Of a stretch of 64,000 nt of DNA, positions 1-12,100 are shown one piece after another; position 1 is the first letter of the stretch, and the number at the start of each line of letters is the position of its first letter. The notes beneath the pieces were generated by a model that saw only the letters and a program-made list of their open reading frames with translations, had not been told where the DNA came from and did no database searches. The stretch spans positions 185,095-249,094 of the forward strand of contig WIXG01000085.1 of the NCBI GenBank assembly GCA_009869945.1. Direction: 5' to 3'. Origin of the DNA: Mesaphorura yosii (Eukaryota > Arthropoda > Collembola > Poduromorpha > Tullbergiidae). The position numbers and the translations under genes were made by a program.

Positions 1-338
1 ATCCTTGAGATGAGAACATGTGCGGCGGTGGGGAAATCAGCAAATTCATCTTCGTCAACAAGTTGTAGATGTAAATTTAAATTGCCTAAACATTGCAACT
101 AAAAGCATTATTGCGTCAATTGACCTGTCAGATGGTGATAGGTGCACTCCTAGTTTGTCTACTAAGGCAGTCAGCATGCGGACAAGTCATCAGTGAAGTG
201 AATAAGTCAATGAGATTTTGACTTCCTGGGCTCGTGTGCTGAAGGGATCAGAATCACTGATTTTGCAGTCCAGGCAATCCAGGGTATCGGAATTCGGAAG
301 TGTCAGTCCAGTGTTTGTGAATCCTCCAAAGTAGCAGC
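1..338. other. Upstream region of the FAM210-like gene
   Basis: I see no coding frame or RNA gene here. It precedes the start codon at 339 and probably holds the promoter and 5' UTR; I see no clear TATA box. Confidence 0.4.
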
Positions 339-1943
339 ATGTCAGCAATTTGCAGACTCCAGTTCCTAAAAGTATGCTTTAAACCTCCGCCATTGGCAGT
401 CTGGACGCGACCACCGGCATTATTCAAGCATTCGTCGTCAGCTCGTGGTTCCACGCCCTTGTCATTACTCAGGAGAAGGCTATCAAATACTCCGAAAAAT
501 GTGCCTCCGAAAGAGGATGTTGCCACTCCACCACCCAAACTTTCACTTTTTCAGAAGTTCAAGTCGATGTACAGAGACTATTGGTACGTGTTGGTCCCGG
601 TGCACGTGGTCACGTCGGTGGGATGGATCGGGAGCTTCTACTATCTAATTAAAAGGTTTGCTTCCCAAATACTTTTATCAATACCAATTGTTCATATACC
701 ATGTGTATCCCTGGTTCTTAATCTAATATTACTATTTTGTTTTGCAGTGGTGTCGATATCGGATTCTACATGAAGAAAATCGGATTTAGCGAATCCCTCG
801 TGAACAAGGCCGATTCAGGAGCTGGTCATCTCGCCCTCGCCTACGCTCTGTACAAGATAGCGACTCCTGCCAGATACGCAGTCACTTTAGGTGAGCAATT
901 TGTTCATGTGCGCGCACGATATTTAAGTGATTAGTCTACGGCATGGCGTGGCGGACGTAGAATGCAAATGCAGAAATCATAGTCATGATAAACAGGAAGA
1001 GGAAGGACGGTTAGATTCAGACATTGGATTATGATTAGATTAGCGAGTCTTTTTATTGGTCTCACGTTTGTTCAGGGACTGTGGCTAAATTAATTATCAT
1101 TTCTCGTCCGCATTCGTGGTCATCCATTTTGGATTATTTCATAATTTCATGCTCTTGTATCTCGTACTTCGTTTTGTGTTATTTTATACGATACAATAAC
1201 ACGAAAGTAATGAGTAAAATTCATTTCACATTTCATACCGAAGCCTGTCAGTTTTTTATTATCACTTTGGCTGTGCTTTGTCTTGTCTTGTCACTTTTGT
1301 TCAAATATTTACACTCACATTTATACGCGTAGCGGTTGAAAGATTGAATCAAGTTTCATGCTTCGTGCTGTATTTCGTATCATTGTTGACTTTTGTCTTT
1401 GCGCAGTATGCCCAGGTAAAAAATATGGACATGGTAGGCTATTGCCATGATGGGCAGAGTAGACATTCGATCTTTTCCTCGGTTCTCGGTTACTTCACGT
1501 TACGTTACGCGTTGTGAGTTCATAATCATTCAACCACGATCGCATCGGCAAAGCTAAAACTCCGCCGCTCTCTCAGTTCACAATTTTTTAAAAGAATTCG
1601 TGTTATCGTATTTCCTATCTCACATCAAATTCGAATTCGGGTTCTGAGACAATGGCTGGCTTTGCCACCCGAGACAAAGACGGAGACAATGAGAATGACG
1701 GCCGGTTTTCTCATTTCTTTACCAGCGTTACCAGCCTTGCGTGATTTACAATCATTAACCCTTTCCTCCGTCTTGAGACTTGTCCTTTCAGTGTCTGATG
1801 AAGTGTGTTTCTTTGCAGGTGGTACGACCTTAGCCATCAACAGTCTGCGCAACCTGGGCTACATCACGCCCGCCCGCGAGATCATCCAGAAGAATAAGAC
1901 GAGGATCCAGAATTTCGCAAAGTCAAAACATAGCAAGAATTAG
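339..1943 (+). CDS. FAM210 (DUF1279) family mitochondrial membrane protein
   Basis: Three coding exons, 339-655, 748-890 and 1819-1943, join in frame through GT-AG introns to a 194-residue protein. The first ~55 residues are rich in Arg and Ser and poor in acids, like a mitochondrial targeting sequence. The DUF1279 region follows: a YRDYWYVLVPVHVVTSVGW segment, a membrane-like stretch, the GFYMKKIGFSE helix and a conserved end (INSLRNLGYITPAREII). Vertebrate FAM210A/B are inner-mitochondrial-membrane proteins linked to mitochondrial translation and metabolism; that role is carried over from the family. The ATG at 339 is the first in frame, and a poly(A) signal lies 84 bases past the stop. I cannot tell A from B. 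Confidence 0.85.
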
Positions 1944-2026
1944 CTAAATAGACTAGACTTTGGCTTAGGCTAAGGCTTAATGTTAGATTCATGACTATGA
2001 CTTGTACTATGGCCATTATTAATCCT

Positions 2027-2032
2027 AATAAA
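2027..2032 (+). promoter_or_regulatory. Poly(A) signal AATAAA of the FAM210-like gene
   Basis: An exact AATAAA lies 84 bases after the stop codon at 1943, the usual distance for a short 3' UTR. Confidence 0.7.
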
Positions 2033-3109
2033 TGACGGACGATTGATTAATCAAACCACGGCTACGTCGGAAAGCTGCAGCCTGTTTCTGATCGACGCGA
2101 AAAGCGTTGGGAAATTCACGTTTCCTTCCGGGTTAGAGCTGGTTTTAGTCTTTTAGCTGGGCGAGTGATGAGTGAGTGCATAACGCCCACTGTGAAACGA
2201 AGTTCCAGTAACAGCAGCAGCAGCAGCAGATGATGATGAAGGTCAATAAAGACCAAGTCCAACCGGCCAAATGTGCATGTTTTCATAATTTTCATCGTTC
2301 TTGTTCTTATCCAGCTGAGCTAACCCTCTGCTCGGCCGTAACATGGAGAAAATGAATGGAACGCGAACACGTACCACAACTGCAGGCGCATATTGTTGTT
2401 CTTCGGCCTGGCTCTTGCATTAAACAGTTTATAGTTCGAGTTCACAGCAGCAACAGCGAGAAATGCATGGCACAACCCAAACCTCTGCCAGTCAGAGTTG
2501 CAGAGGGTGAGTGTGAAGAAGTGAGAAATTCAAAAACTTCAACGGCACGGACGGACTATCTTTCGAGCAGTTGTCTGTCGAGTTTTAATGGGATTCTCCA
2601 GTCCGCTGCCGCTGCTGGAGTGAAGCAAGCAAACTGAAAAGGGACTCACTCGCTTCTCGCTGGAATGCGAACTGCACTCCAGAACGTGAAGAGATCATTA
2701 TTACCACCACCAGGCAGAAGAGGTTCTTATTTTCTCATTCCAGAAACCCAAACTCGACGAGCTGAGCGGGTTTCTCTTTCTCTTCTGTCAGTTGCATTCC
2801 GTTTTCATTCCTGCCAAGTTTGGTCTCAGACTTGCACTCTGCACTCGAGACGCAGGACCACGACGTGATGGACCGACGTATTCTTGTCTCAGTGCCAAAA
2901 GCAAAACGCAAGCAGCCACGCAAGACGCACTGCACCGGCGATGAATTATTGTTCGATTAGTCAATTAGTGCTCTGTGCTCAGTTTGTCAACTCGTGTCAG
3001 TTCCGAATGTCAAACAAACGACGACTTTGACTTTGACTTCGTAGTCCAAGACGAAAGTTCCTGTCGTAAGAGCTTACGTCTTACGCATCGAGTGCGTAGC
3101 CCGCAAGAG
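2033..3109. other. Intergenic region and probable tensin promoter/5' UTR
   Basis: No convincing coding frame. A short CAG run lies at 2211-2229. The distal part, next to the first tensin start codon at 3110, is the likely upstream tensin promoter and leader. Confidence 0.4.
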
Positions 3110-6100
3110 ATGAAGGACCGATTCTGCTGTGTGCGGACGCGGAAGAAGAAGATTTCGCCGTCCATTTCCGCACCACTCCATCTCATTCTGCAGGTACGTC
3201 ACCCCATACGCAAGTTCGCATAACTCACGCACTCCGACACGGCGAGTCCATAAACCTGTCGCCCCGCCAACTCGTTAGTCTCTGCTCGAAGGACCAAGAT
3301 TTATGGCCTTGCCTGACCTGCTTGACTTGGCTTGGCTTGGCTTGACTTTAGCTTAGCATTATCATGAACAAGTCATCCATTAAATTTGCTATTTGCCAGC
3401 TAGTCGCTTTGCGGAGAAAGAAGGAATTCATCAATTTCCGAGTCGAGATTACAATCACGATCGTTAATCCCACCGCACCGCACCGAGCGAGACGAACAAA
3501 CAGCAAACGCAATTAAGGAAAGTAAAGTAGCACCTGCAAATCAACACACGCACAGAAGTTACACCCAGAAAGATTTGTAACCTTCTGCTGCGGGACGATA
3601 ACGTGACTCTTGACCATGATCATAAAACACGGAGACGACATGAAAATTAAATAATAAAAATGAAGAGTGCAAAAGTAAATAGGATTTAGGAATTATGCGA
3701 TTTTATGGGATTCTTGACTCCCCGGCTTGGCCGGCCGGCTCGTTGAGCGCCTTGCCAAATTGCCGTGAATCCTCTGAAAAGAGTCAAAGTGGCCATTAAA
3801 GTAGTCGTAAAAGTTTGCAAAAGGTTCATTTTAGGGCTCGACCCCTCACAATTGGATTTTATGCCTGTTTAATACAGTTAGCACTTAATTCGATGTAATG
3901 CGGTCATTTCCTGTGCTCGGATGACAGACGCAAACGAGGAGGGTGAGTCTCAATTTCAACCGAACAGAAGCAGAATGTATAGAATGCGAACTCGATCGGG
4001 TCGAGTCGAGAATTAATTTTAGCACTGAACTCATGTCATATGTCATGGCTTATGGCTTGGGTTACGGTTTATGGATCAGGACTCGCGATGCGAAAATTTC
4101 CGTGTTTGCGTTTACATTCTAAACTTCTTAGCTACGCACTTTTGCTCTTTTTCATATCTGATATTTGGATCACACACGCAGCATATTTGACTATTTGCAT
4201 AATCAACACATACAAGCGGGATTAAATTACTACAACCAATTCGACGCGATCAGAATCAGCAGTCTTGAATCGTGAGTTATGTTATTCCTCGGCACGATCA
4301 GCGATTATTAATAACCCATGTGCTAAATTCCGTGCACAATTGATTACAGTTACCTTTGTGTGCACTTGTCATTATTCATACCTTTCCCACATGTGTGATC
4401 GATCGTCATCCAGGAAGCATTTTCTTCGACTTCGCACTGTTACTTTGCACTTTGCAAACTTCGCTGTTGCTGTTTTTGGTCCACAATTTACCAGACTTCC
4501 TTGCTCTATGACTCTGTCATTTCAGGCTCCATCACCGGCCTCACACGAATGGAGGCGAATTGCAGGCGCGAAGCGAATGTGTCAAATCTGCCACTTTGCA
4601 CTGGACGACCAGCGCGGCGTGCTCCGATGTCAGTCATGCGGGCTCCGCGCCCACTCACAGTGCGGATCACTGAAACTGACCGCCAAATCCGACTCCGGCG
4701 CGGTGAAGGGCCGCACCTCTTCTTCTTCCGCTGTCCCTATCTTTCGTAGCACTAGCGATAACAATCTCTTGACCACTACTGCCGATGTCGCAGCCGCAGC
4801 GGCCAACGCCTGTGGCAAAAACTCCAATGATAACGCACACTTTGAGCCTCGGATCAAGAAGTTGCTGCAAGTCGCCATTCCACTGCCTCCAACAACGGGT
4901 GCCGGAATCACCACAACCGCGCAGAGTGTTCACAGTCAGACGAGTGACCACAGCCAGCCAAGCACCAGCACCAGACTGAGTTCGTGCGGGGAGTACTCCA
5001 TCGCCGCATCGACCGCCATCGCTGTCGTAAGTGAATCACTAACAATTCTTCCTTTCAACTCACTTTTCTTTCATAATGAGCTCCTTGTACTGTTTTGCTA
5101 CCGGTAACTCGTCTTCCTTCACCTCTTATTCATATCAGCGCACAGATCAAAAGATCAATACTCTTTACAATCATCTTTTATGTTATCTTTACGACCATAG
5201 CATCAAATAACACAAGCCGAAGTATCTTGCTCCTCTTTTTCTTCATTCATTCTAATTTAGTCTTATTATAGTCACATCTAGCAATGGTCCAGGTCCAAGG
5301 TTCAGCCAACTAACTGAAAGTACCAAGTTCACGCGTCAGTCAATTTCCTTCCTAGCACTGTAGCACTGCGTTTTTGCGTTTATGACACAATTGTACAACA
5401 GTTATTGAGGAGACTTGGTAGATATGTGCGGTGAAGGTGAAGATGAGATTCACAGAAGACCGCAGCATCACCATCCACGTAAGAAAGAATCTTCAAACTG
5501 TAGCAAAGAAATGATGCAGATGCAGGAAGCAGAATGAAGGGTTAAAGTTAAAGTCCACGTAAGTCGCAATGCAACTGCAGCTTGCAGCAGAGCAGACAGC
5601 AAAGGGATAAGGAAAAGGAATTTTAAAAAGCGTTTGTACCCGACGCGTCCGTGCTTTGTGGTCCGTGGTCGTGGCCTTGGTCCATTTCTACGTAATTCTA
5701 TGAGGAGCCAGGCCAGGACAGGCCAGAGCTATCCTTCACTGCTGCGTTCGAAATGAAGTACGAACTCACAGCAGCCACCAGCCGCGACTACGTAAAGAGT
5801 GGAGATCTTGTACCTTTTTTATTACCACCGCCTGTATTAATATTAATAACACTGAACGACTGACTACGAATACGACCACTGCTTTGTGCGATGAATGCGA
5901 CTGTTGTGGGTGTCTCGTATTGTAGCCAGCGAAGGATGAATGTAGTTAATAAAATATTAAACCCAACAGGCTGCGGACTGCATCTTCACAGTTGACTTCA
6001 CTTCACACTGTTTATTTGTGGACCTGTCGTACTGGTCGTGGATTTCTTTCTTTCTTTCTTCGTCTTGTATCGTATTCTTTATCTTTTACTTTACACAATT

Positions 6101-9100
6101 ACGCAATGTACGTAAGCAAATAGTTTTCGACTCAGTCAGTCGGTCGGCTTTTAGCTTAGCTTTGGCTCTGGCGCTCGTCTTTGGCTTTGGGGCTTGTTTA
6201 CGTTTACAGTTTGAGTTGACGTTGACTAGTTGACTTGTGTAGCCTCGATTTTCTTCAGTCTGCGAGCATTTAAATCATTTAATCAGAACCGATCTCGATC
6301 AAATCAGAGTGCCAGTGTCGGATTTTACGTTATTGAAGCTGTTTCAAGGCTCGGTTTGTGAATTGTGGCCCGACTCTTGTCCAATTATTCTGTTTTCTTC
6401 ATGCCGGACGCGTTTGTAACCTGACCGGTGCGCAACGAGCTCGAATTCCAGTCGAATCAGTGCAAAAAGAGTGCATGTGGTGGACCGACCGGCAACACTT
6501 CCGACAGACCAGTTTCGCCTTTGAGTATGCCCAGCAGTGAAGTACGAATGAGTACGAGATGGACGTCAGCCTGTGAACTCATTTGTTCAAGTAATCATAA
6601 CAGAACTGGTTGATTGTGCCAGAACACGCCAAGCCACGAAGCTACTCCACGTCAGGCTAATTCAAAGTGTCAGTCAGTGTGAGCCTGGTTTCCTTCCAGT
6701 GATTAACTTGTAATTACCATTTGGCACTTGAAAAGTAGTCCAGATCAAACCGTGGAACCTTTCCGAACCTCATCAGTGCTTCAGACGAAAGTTAAATTTG
6801 ATTCCGAGACTGTGGCTGCGTGTGTTCGACTGTTCGAATTGTTTTTGTTTGCTCTACCGTGCTGACGCCGCCGCTGATAAGCTGCGAAGATAAGAATGCT
6901 GTAGCATGCACGATCGCTACGCGGACCAGTCCTATTCCATTCACAAGTACAACTTCCGTGACTTTGATGACATTCTCCGTGCGATCGAGCAATTCTCTGC
7001 GCTCTTGGTAGGAGCTAGCGGCGGAGGGCCGAGTACGACTGGACGTGGACCCATTTACCAAAATGTAATTGACGTACGTATAAACATCGTAGTATAGCTA
7101 AGCTCGAAAGTCCGTAAAGCTGATGTTTGTTGTTGGGTGGAGCTCGTCTCACCCTCGTGTTCCATTTAAGCCATTTCCTGCACAGACCACGGCACGCCAC
7201 GAATCTTGACTGTAATCTGTGCTGGGCTGGCTGATTTGATCCAATTATCGATTTCCCATTGTCATTGTCCCAATCCATTATTTGAGGCAACCGAGCCCAT
7301 TCAGCCCAACTGATCATTGTGGATTGTGACTTCGTCGTGTGGTGTCAATTAAGTGGTCCGCAATTTCAGCCCTCGTCGAATCCTCTTGAATTCATTACGA
7401 CTAACAAGAGCGGAGAGTTTATTTGTATTTTACTTTGCGTCGTGGAGAGCAAAGTGAAGAATGGAAAATGTAGCTTTTCAAGTTGGCAGATGCCACTTCA
7501 ATACTCAAGACTTCAATGAATGCGCTCGCGCTCGCGCTGACGCGAACTGCGAACATTATGAAACATCTGCTAGCAGTTCCTCTCTATGCCGTGCTATTTA
7601 CGCTGGCTGAGTGGATCTTTGTGGTTGTGGAATTCCGGTTCCCTTTCCCATCTTCTTCATCTCCATCCTCGTGAGTAGTTTCGTCCCCGTACGGCTGTGG
7701 CCGTGCCCACATGTTATTAATGAATGGTTTTGGACCGGGACACCGCACGCTCTAAACCCGCCATATGCTCCATATGATCGCTTAACTCATTTTACACTTT
7801 GGAGAGTGCTCTGGACTATGCCTAGGCCAAAGTCCTTCCGCTATGAATGCAGGACGGACAGGTGTGACACGCGTTAATTTACGACCCGAGTCTGATCCCC
7901 TTTCTCTTCTCTCTTTTCATGCAGGGCACCACGACCATTTCAACGGAAACGCCTCGCAGCGAGAGCAAGAGCCCGGAAATCACCATCACGCCTGGATCGG
8001 GTAAGCCACGGCACTGAAATTACGTGCGATTGGCCCTGGGCACAATTTTCGACCTGCGCCGTGCATTGGCGAGCGTTTGACTCCAAAATTCTGTACCGGT
8101 ACCCGGCAAGAGGAGACTGGAAACGCAGATGGCAAGCAAACCCGGTCGCACATACTCGAGAGGTCATTGATACTCAAATCAATCGTGAGCAACATTAACG
8201 TAAAGAAGTTGCGTGTACGCGTACTCGCAACTCGCACGGAGAAAGTGTCGAGTGTGGGTTTTGGCAACAGCAAGAACGTTCGACATCCTTCATTGTAGAT
8301 TGTAGTAGTAAAATGTAAAACGCGATCGTTAATTCAAAACAAAGTCATCCTGGCCGTGGCGTTAGTTGATTCTTGGCTTGGCTTGGCTAAAAGTGCGTGG
8401 TAGTAAATTGTGGGTGGATGCAATCATTTAATGTGCGTACGCGTACCGCGTACTGCGTAAGTGTATTGAAAATCTGAATGAGATGAACCCCAAAGATTAA
8501 GATCGCGTATGCACTTTGTACACGTGCATTTTTTGTACACGCTTTGGCTCCGTTTTGGTGAAGGCATTTTGCATGCGTTTAGCGTTTGGCATACACTCCT
8601 GCTTTTGCATTTCAGTTCCTCTTTCATTTCCTTTTTGACTCATCATCTTCTCCTCCGCTCCGCGTACGAGCACGAGCAGAGTACATCTTTATCTTTGGTT
8701 GTTTTCCTACTGCCTGTGCCCGCGCCTGTTTCGCGTTGCACTAGGCACATAAATCCTCCCGATTTTAAGCACTTTTTTCTCCGGCTGCCTTTCCTGTTTC
8801 GTATTTCTGTGCTCTGCTCTGCCTGCCGTCGTCGTGTCGTGCGTGGGTTTAGTTTTCAGTGATGTTCACTGCTCGCTCGCATCAACAGAACAAGGTTGAA
8901 GATTGTGCCCAGACTCTCATCATTTGTGTTTGTGCTCTGTTCTAGTCAGTCTTGAAAGTGTTGATCTGATCGGTTAATTCGTTCTTGTGTTATATGCAGA
9001 AGTAGCTGACGACTTTGATGGACCCGACAGAGACAGAGATCGTGACCGACGCCAGCAGCAGCATCTCCACGACAGAGATCGACTGACCGTTCCCAGCCAG

Positions 9101-12100
9101 CGCCAGCTCCAGCAGAGGTACGACCGCCACCGTGAAGACAAGAGCAGCATCCGGTACGTGGACGGACCGCTCGACGGCGCCCTCTACGCAATCGTCAACC
9201 CGGCGGCCAAGATTGTCGATGCTCCTTCGTCAGCGGACTCAGGCATCTCGGTAACTGTAAGTCAACTTCGGTCATGTCTTTCCCTTGATCCAGTTTTCTG
9301 CTTGTCTTTACCGTTGGCGGTTTCGATTGTTTATTTGTGCACGAGTGCAGTCGGGCAGTAGAATTGGTAGAATCTGGGCCATTCGTAGCCATAAGGAGTT
9401 AGTTATTCTGTCATACTCATTCATTCATACTGTTCTCACGTTGCACGACTCGTTATCGCGGCCCGATTATCGCGAGAACTATTTAATGGCCACCTCACAA
9501 TGAGCCCCCCTACCTGAGCTAAAAATAGCCTAAGGGGTCACCTCACAATGAATCCGCTCACCGGCAATAAACTGTGTTCTGCAATAACGTTGTCCGCCGA
9601 TAAATTCTACGATAAACTGTCGATGGCAATAATCTGGCACTGCGATAAACTGTCGTAGAATCCTGTTCTCACGATGTGTCAGCATCAGATAAACAAAGCG
9701 GATGTGATCCCAAGCACAAAATTGGCAGAAAGAGTGCAGTCGAATCAACTAAATTGCGATTTTCACAGCTTTAGTGCGAATTTCAGTGTATTTCGGCATT
9801 TTTGCACGCGCGAAATAAGGACCTTCTTTGTCCAGAGTTAAGATCCGTGTCTTACCATAAGGTTGCAGTTTACTTGAGATTAGCATGCACCTTAGCACCT
9901 TTACTTCTTTCTGTTTCTTTTTCTGCTCGGTAAGAAAAGATTCTCTTTCAATGAGTCAGACTCAGAATCAGAACCAGTTTAGTGTGCTCAGCCAGTCAGA
10001 ATGTGAGGTTTCAGTTAGCAATTGACATCTTAGCGGTAACGACAGCTTGCGGCTTGCAGTGTGGTCTTCTTATCAACGTCTTAATTAGAAAAGGCATTAA
10101 TTGCGGGCAGAGCTGGACACGATTTCAGTCAGTGTCAGTGTCGAGTTGCGTATCACTGCGTGTGGAGTTGAGCTCCCTTTCAATAGTTCTCCTGCTTCGC
10201 ATTAGCATTATGGCCGGCACCGGTGGAAGAGACCCGAGTTTCAGTGTGATCACAACCCTGTACAAAGTAGTAAACCAAGATCAGCAGCAGCATCAGCAGA
10301 GCTTTGGTGATGGCGATGGCGACGAGGTTGCCGGTCTCGACGATTCGTCTTCATCTTTCTCGGTAATATTAGACCGAATGTATGCGGACCAAAGCCTGTG
10401 TCTCGTGGAGAAGTTTTGTTTGGCAGGCTGACAATCAAAATCTGAACTTCTCTCAGTTTCTGTTTCGGTCTCGCAATCACGATACAGACAACCTCGACGA
10501 GCCCTGCCTCGCACTGACTGTCCGTAATTTATAGCTCTGGGTTCGCACCGCGCGTGTTGCTTGTCTGTCGCGATTTGTGAATTCGATTCACACTATTTAG
10601 CTTGTCACGACTGTGATTGAAATTAATTGTGGGTTGTCTCTTCACAGCAGGTCGATCAAATGAAGGACTTGGACCGGCTTCTGAACGCGCTGGTGCAGGA
10701 TGCGGAGTCCATTCCCGATATTCCCTACCACGCGCGTGAGGACTCGTTGCCCTTCTCGTACGGAGTCCCGGATCGAGCCACACTCAAGCAGCGGCAGGAG
10801 CTTCAGGACAGGCTGGCCAGCAGGCGCCGGCTGGAAGAGCAGCAGCAGCGTGAACATGTGTACCAGAGTCCAGTAGCCAGATACGCACCAACAGCCGCAC
10901 CAGACACGGGAAGGAGTGCTGCAGCGGCCGCTGCTGAGCAACGAAGCGGAAGCCCGTTCTCGTACACGGCACAGCGCTCCATTTCGCCAAGACAGGCACC
11001 CCCGTACATCCCACCGCCATCTTCGCCCGCGTCCACGTACTCAGCACCGCCTGCTGCACCAACCCGACGTGTTCAGGGCCCAACTGCCACTGCCGGCCTG
11101 CCCAGTCATTACGCCAGCACCAGGCCCGTTCAGGATACGACCGAGTACATCGACAAGATCAAGCAAGCTCGAGCACACGAGCACCTGCAACCACGATACG
11201 GGAGTGCCCAGCTCCTGCAGAGGGCACAAGAACCATCACGAATGCAACAGCAGCAGTACCAACAGCAACCTCGCACCCACCACATTCAGTTGGAGCTCGA
11301 GGATCAAATAATTCCTTACCACCGAGAGCGAGTCACTCGCCACGAGTCGCCACCCCGCAGCAGCTACTCCAGATCCCTTTCCTCGTCCTACGCCGATCGA
11401 CAGCGGGAACGGGACCGAGACGGAGGCCAAATTTACTTCCCATCCATTCAGTCAGAGCCCGGCAGTCGTGAGCGAGTGTACCGTTTTTATTCGAGTACTC
11501 CTCAACAGCAGCAGCAACAGGCGCACCAACGGTCGGCGATGCCGCCATCGTATCAGCCTCCGCCCACGTCCTTCTCGTTCGAAAACTTTGGTCGTGCCAT
11601 CGAAGGCGTTGAGCAACGAATCCGGTCGCAGTCAGCCGAAGGCAGGCGCTTCACGCCCTGGTCGACGAGAGAACGGGACGAGAACGCTGAGGATTGGCTA
11701 CGACGGCAGAAGCAGCGACTGGAGGAGAAGCGAGCCGCAAGTCGGCAACCGCTACGGAATGAATGGCTGTACGAACTGAAGAGGTCTCTCGGTGATCAGG
11801 ACCAGGCGGACACCAGCGCCATGGTGAAGCCAAACACGTACTCCAGCATCACGCGGTTTACTCCTTCAGGCCGGCCGCAGACGACACGGTCCAGCGCCTC
11901 AACGCCAGTCGCGGGGCTGTACTCCTCAGACGATGAGTCGGAATTCGATCGGGAAGTCGAGCGCGAGATGTTCAATCGCGATAGGGAGTTCAGACGTGTT
12001 GGAGTGCGGCCGACTGGCACAGGCATGGGCGGCGGTGCTGGGCGTGGAATTCAGCGGTACCACTCCGAGAGCGCGTACGATCATCGCGCCCGAGCATCGA

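Noticed and set aside
2211-2229. CAG trinucleotide run upstream of tensin
   Set aside because: Short and in a noncoding stretch; similar runs are common across this window, so not worth a separate claim.
7516-7670. Possible fourth alternative first exon of tensin (ATG to GTGAGT donor)
   Set aside because: It ends in phase 2, which does not match the phase-0 acceptor of the next tensin exon at 7925.
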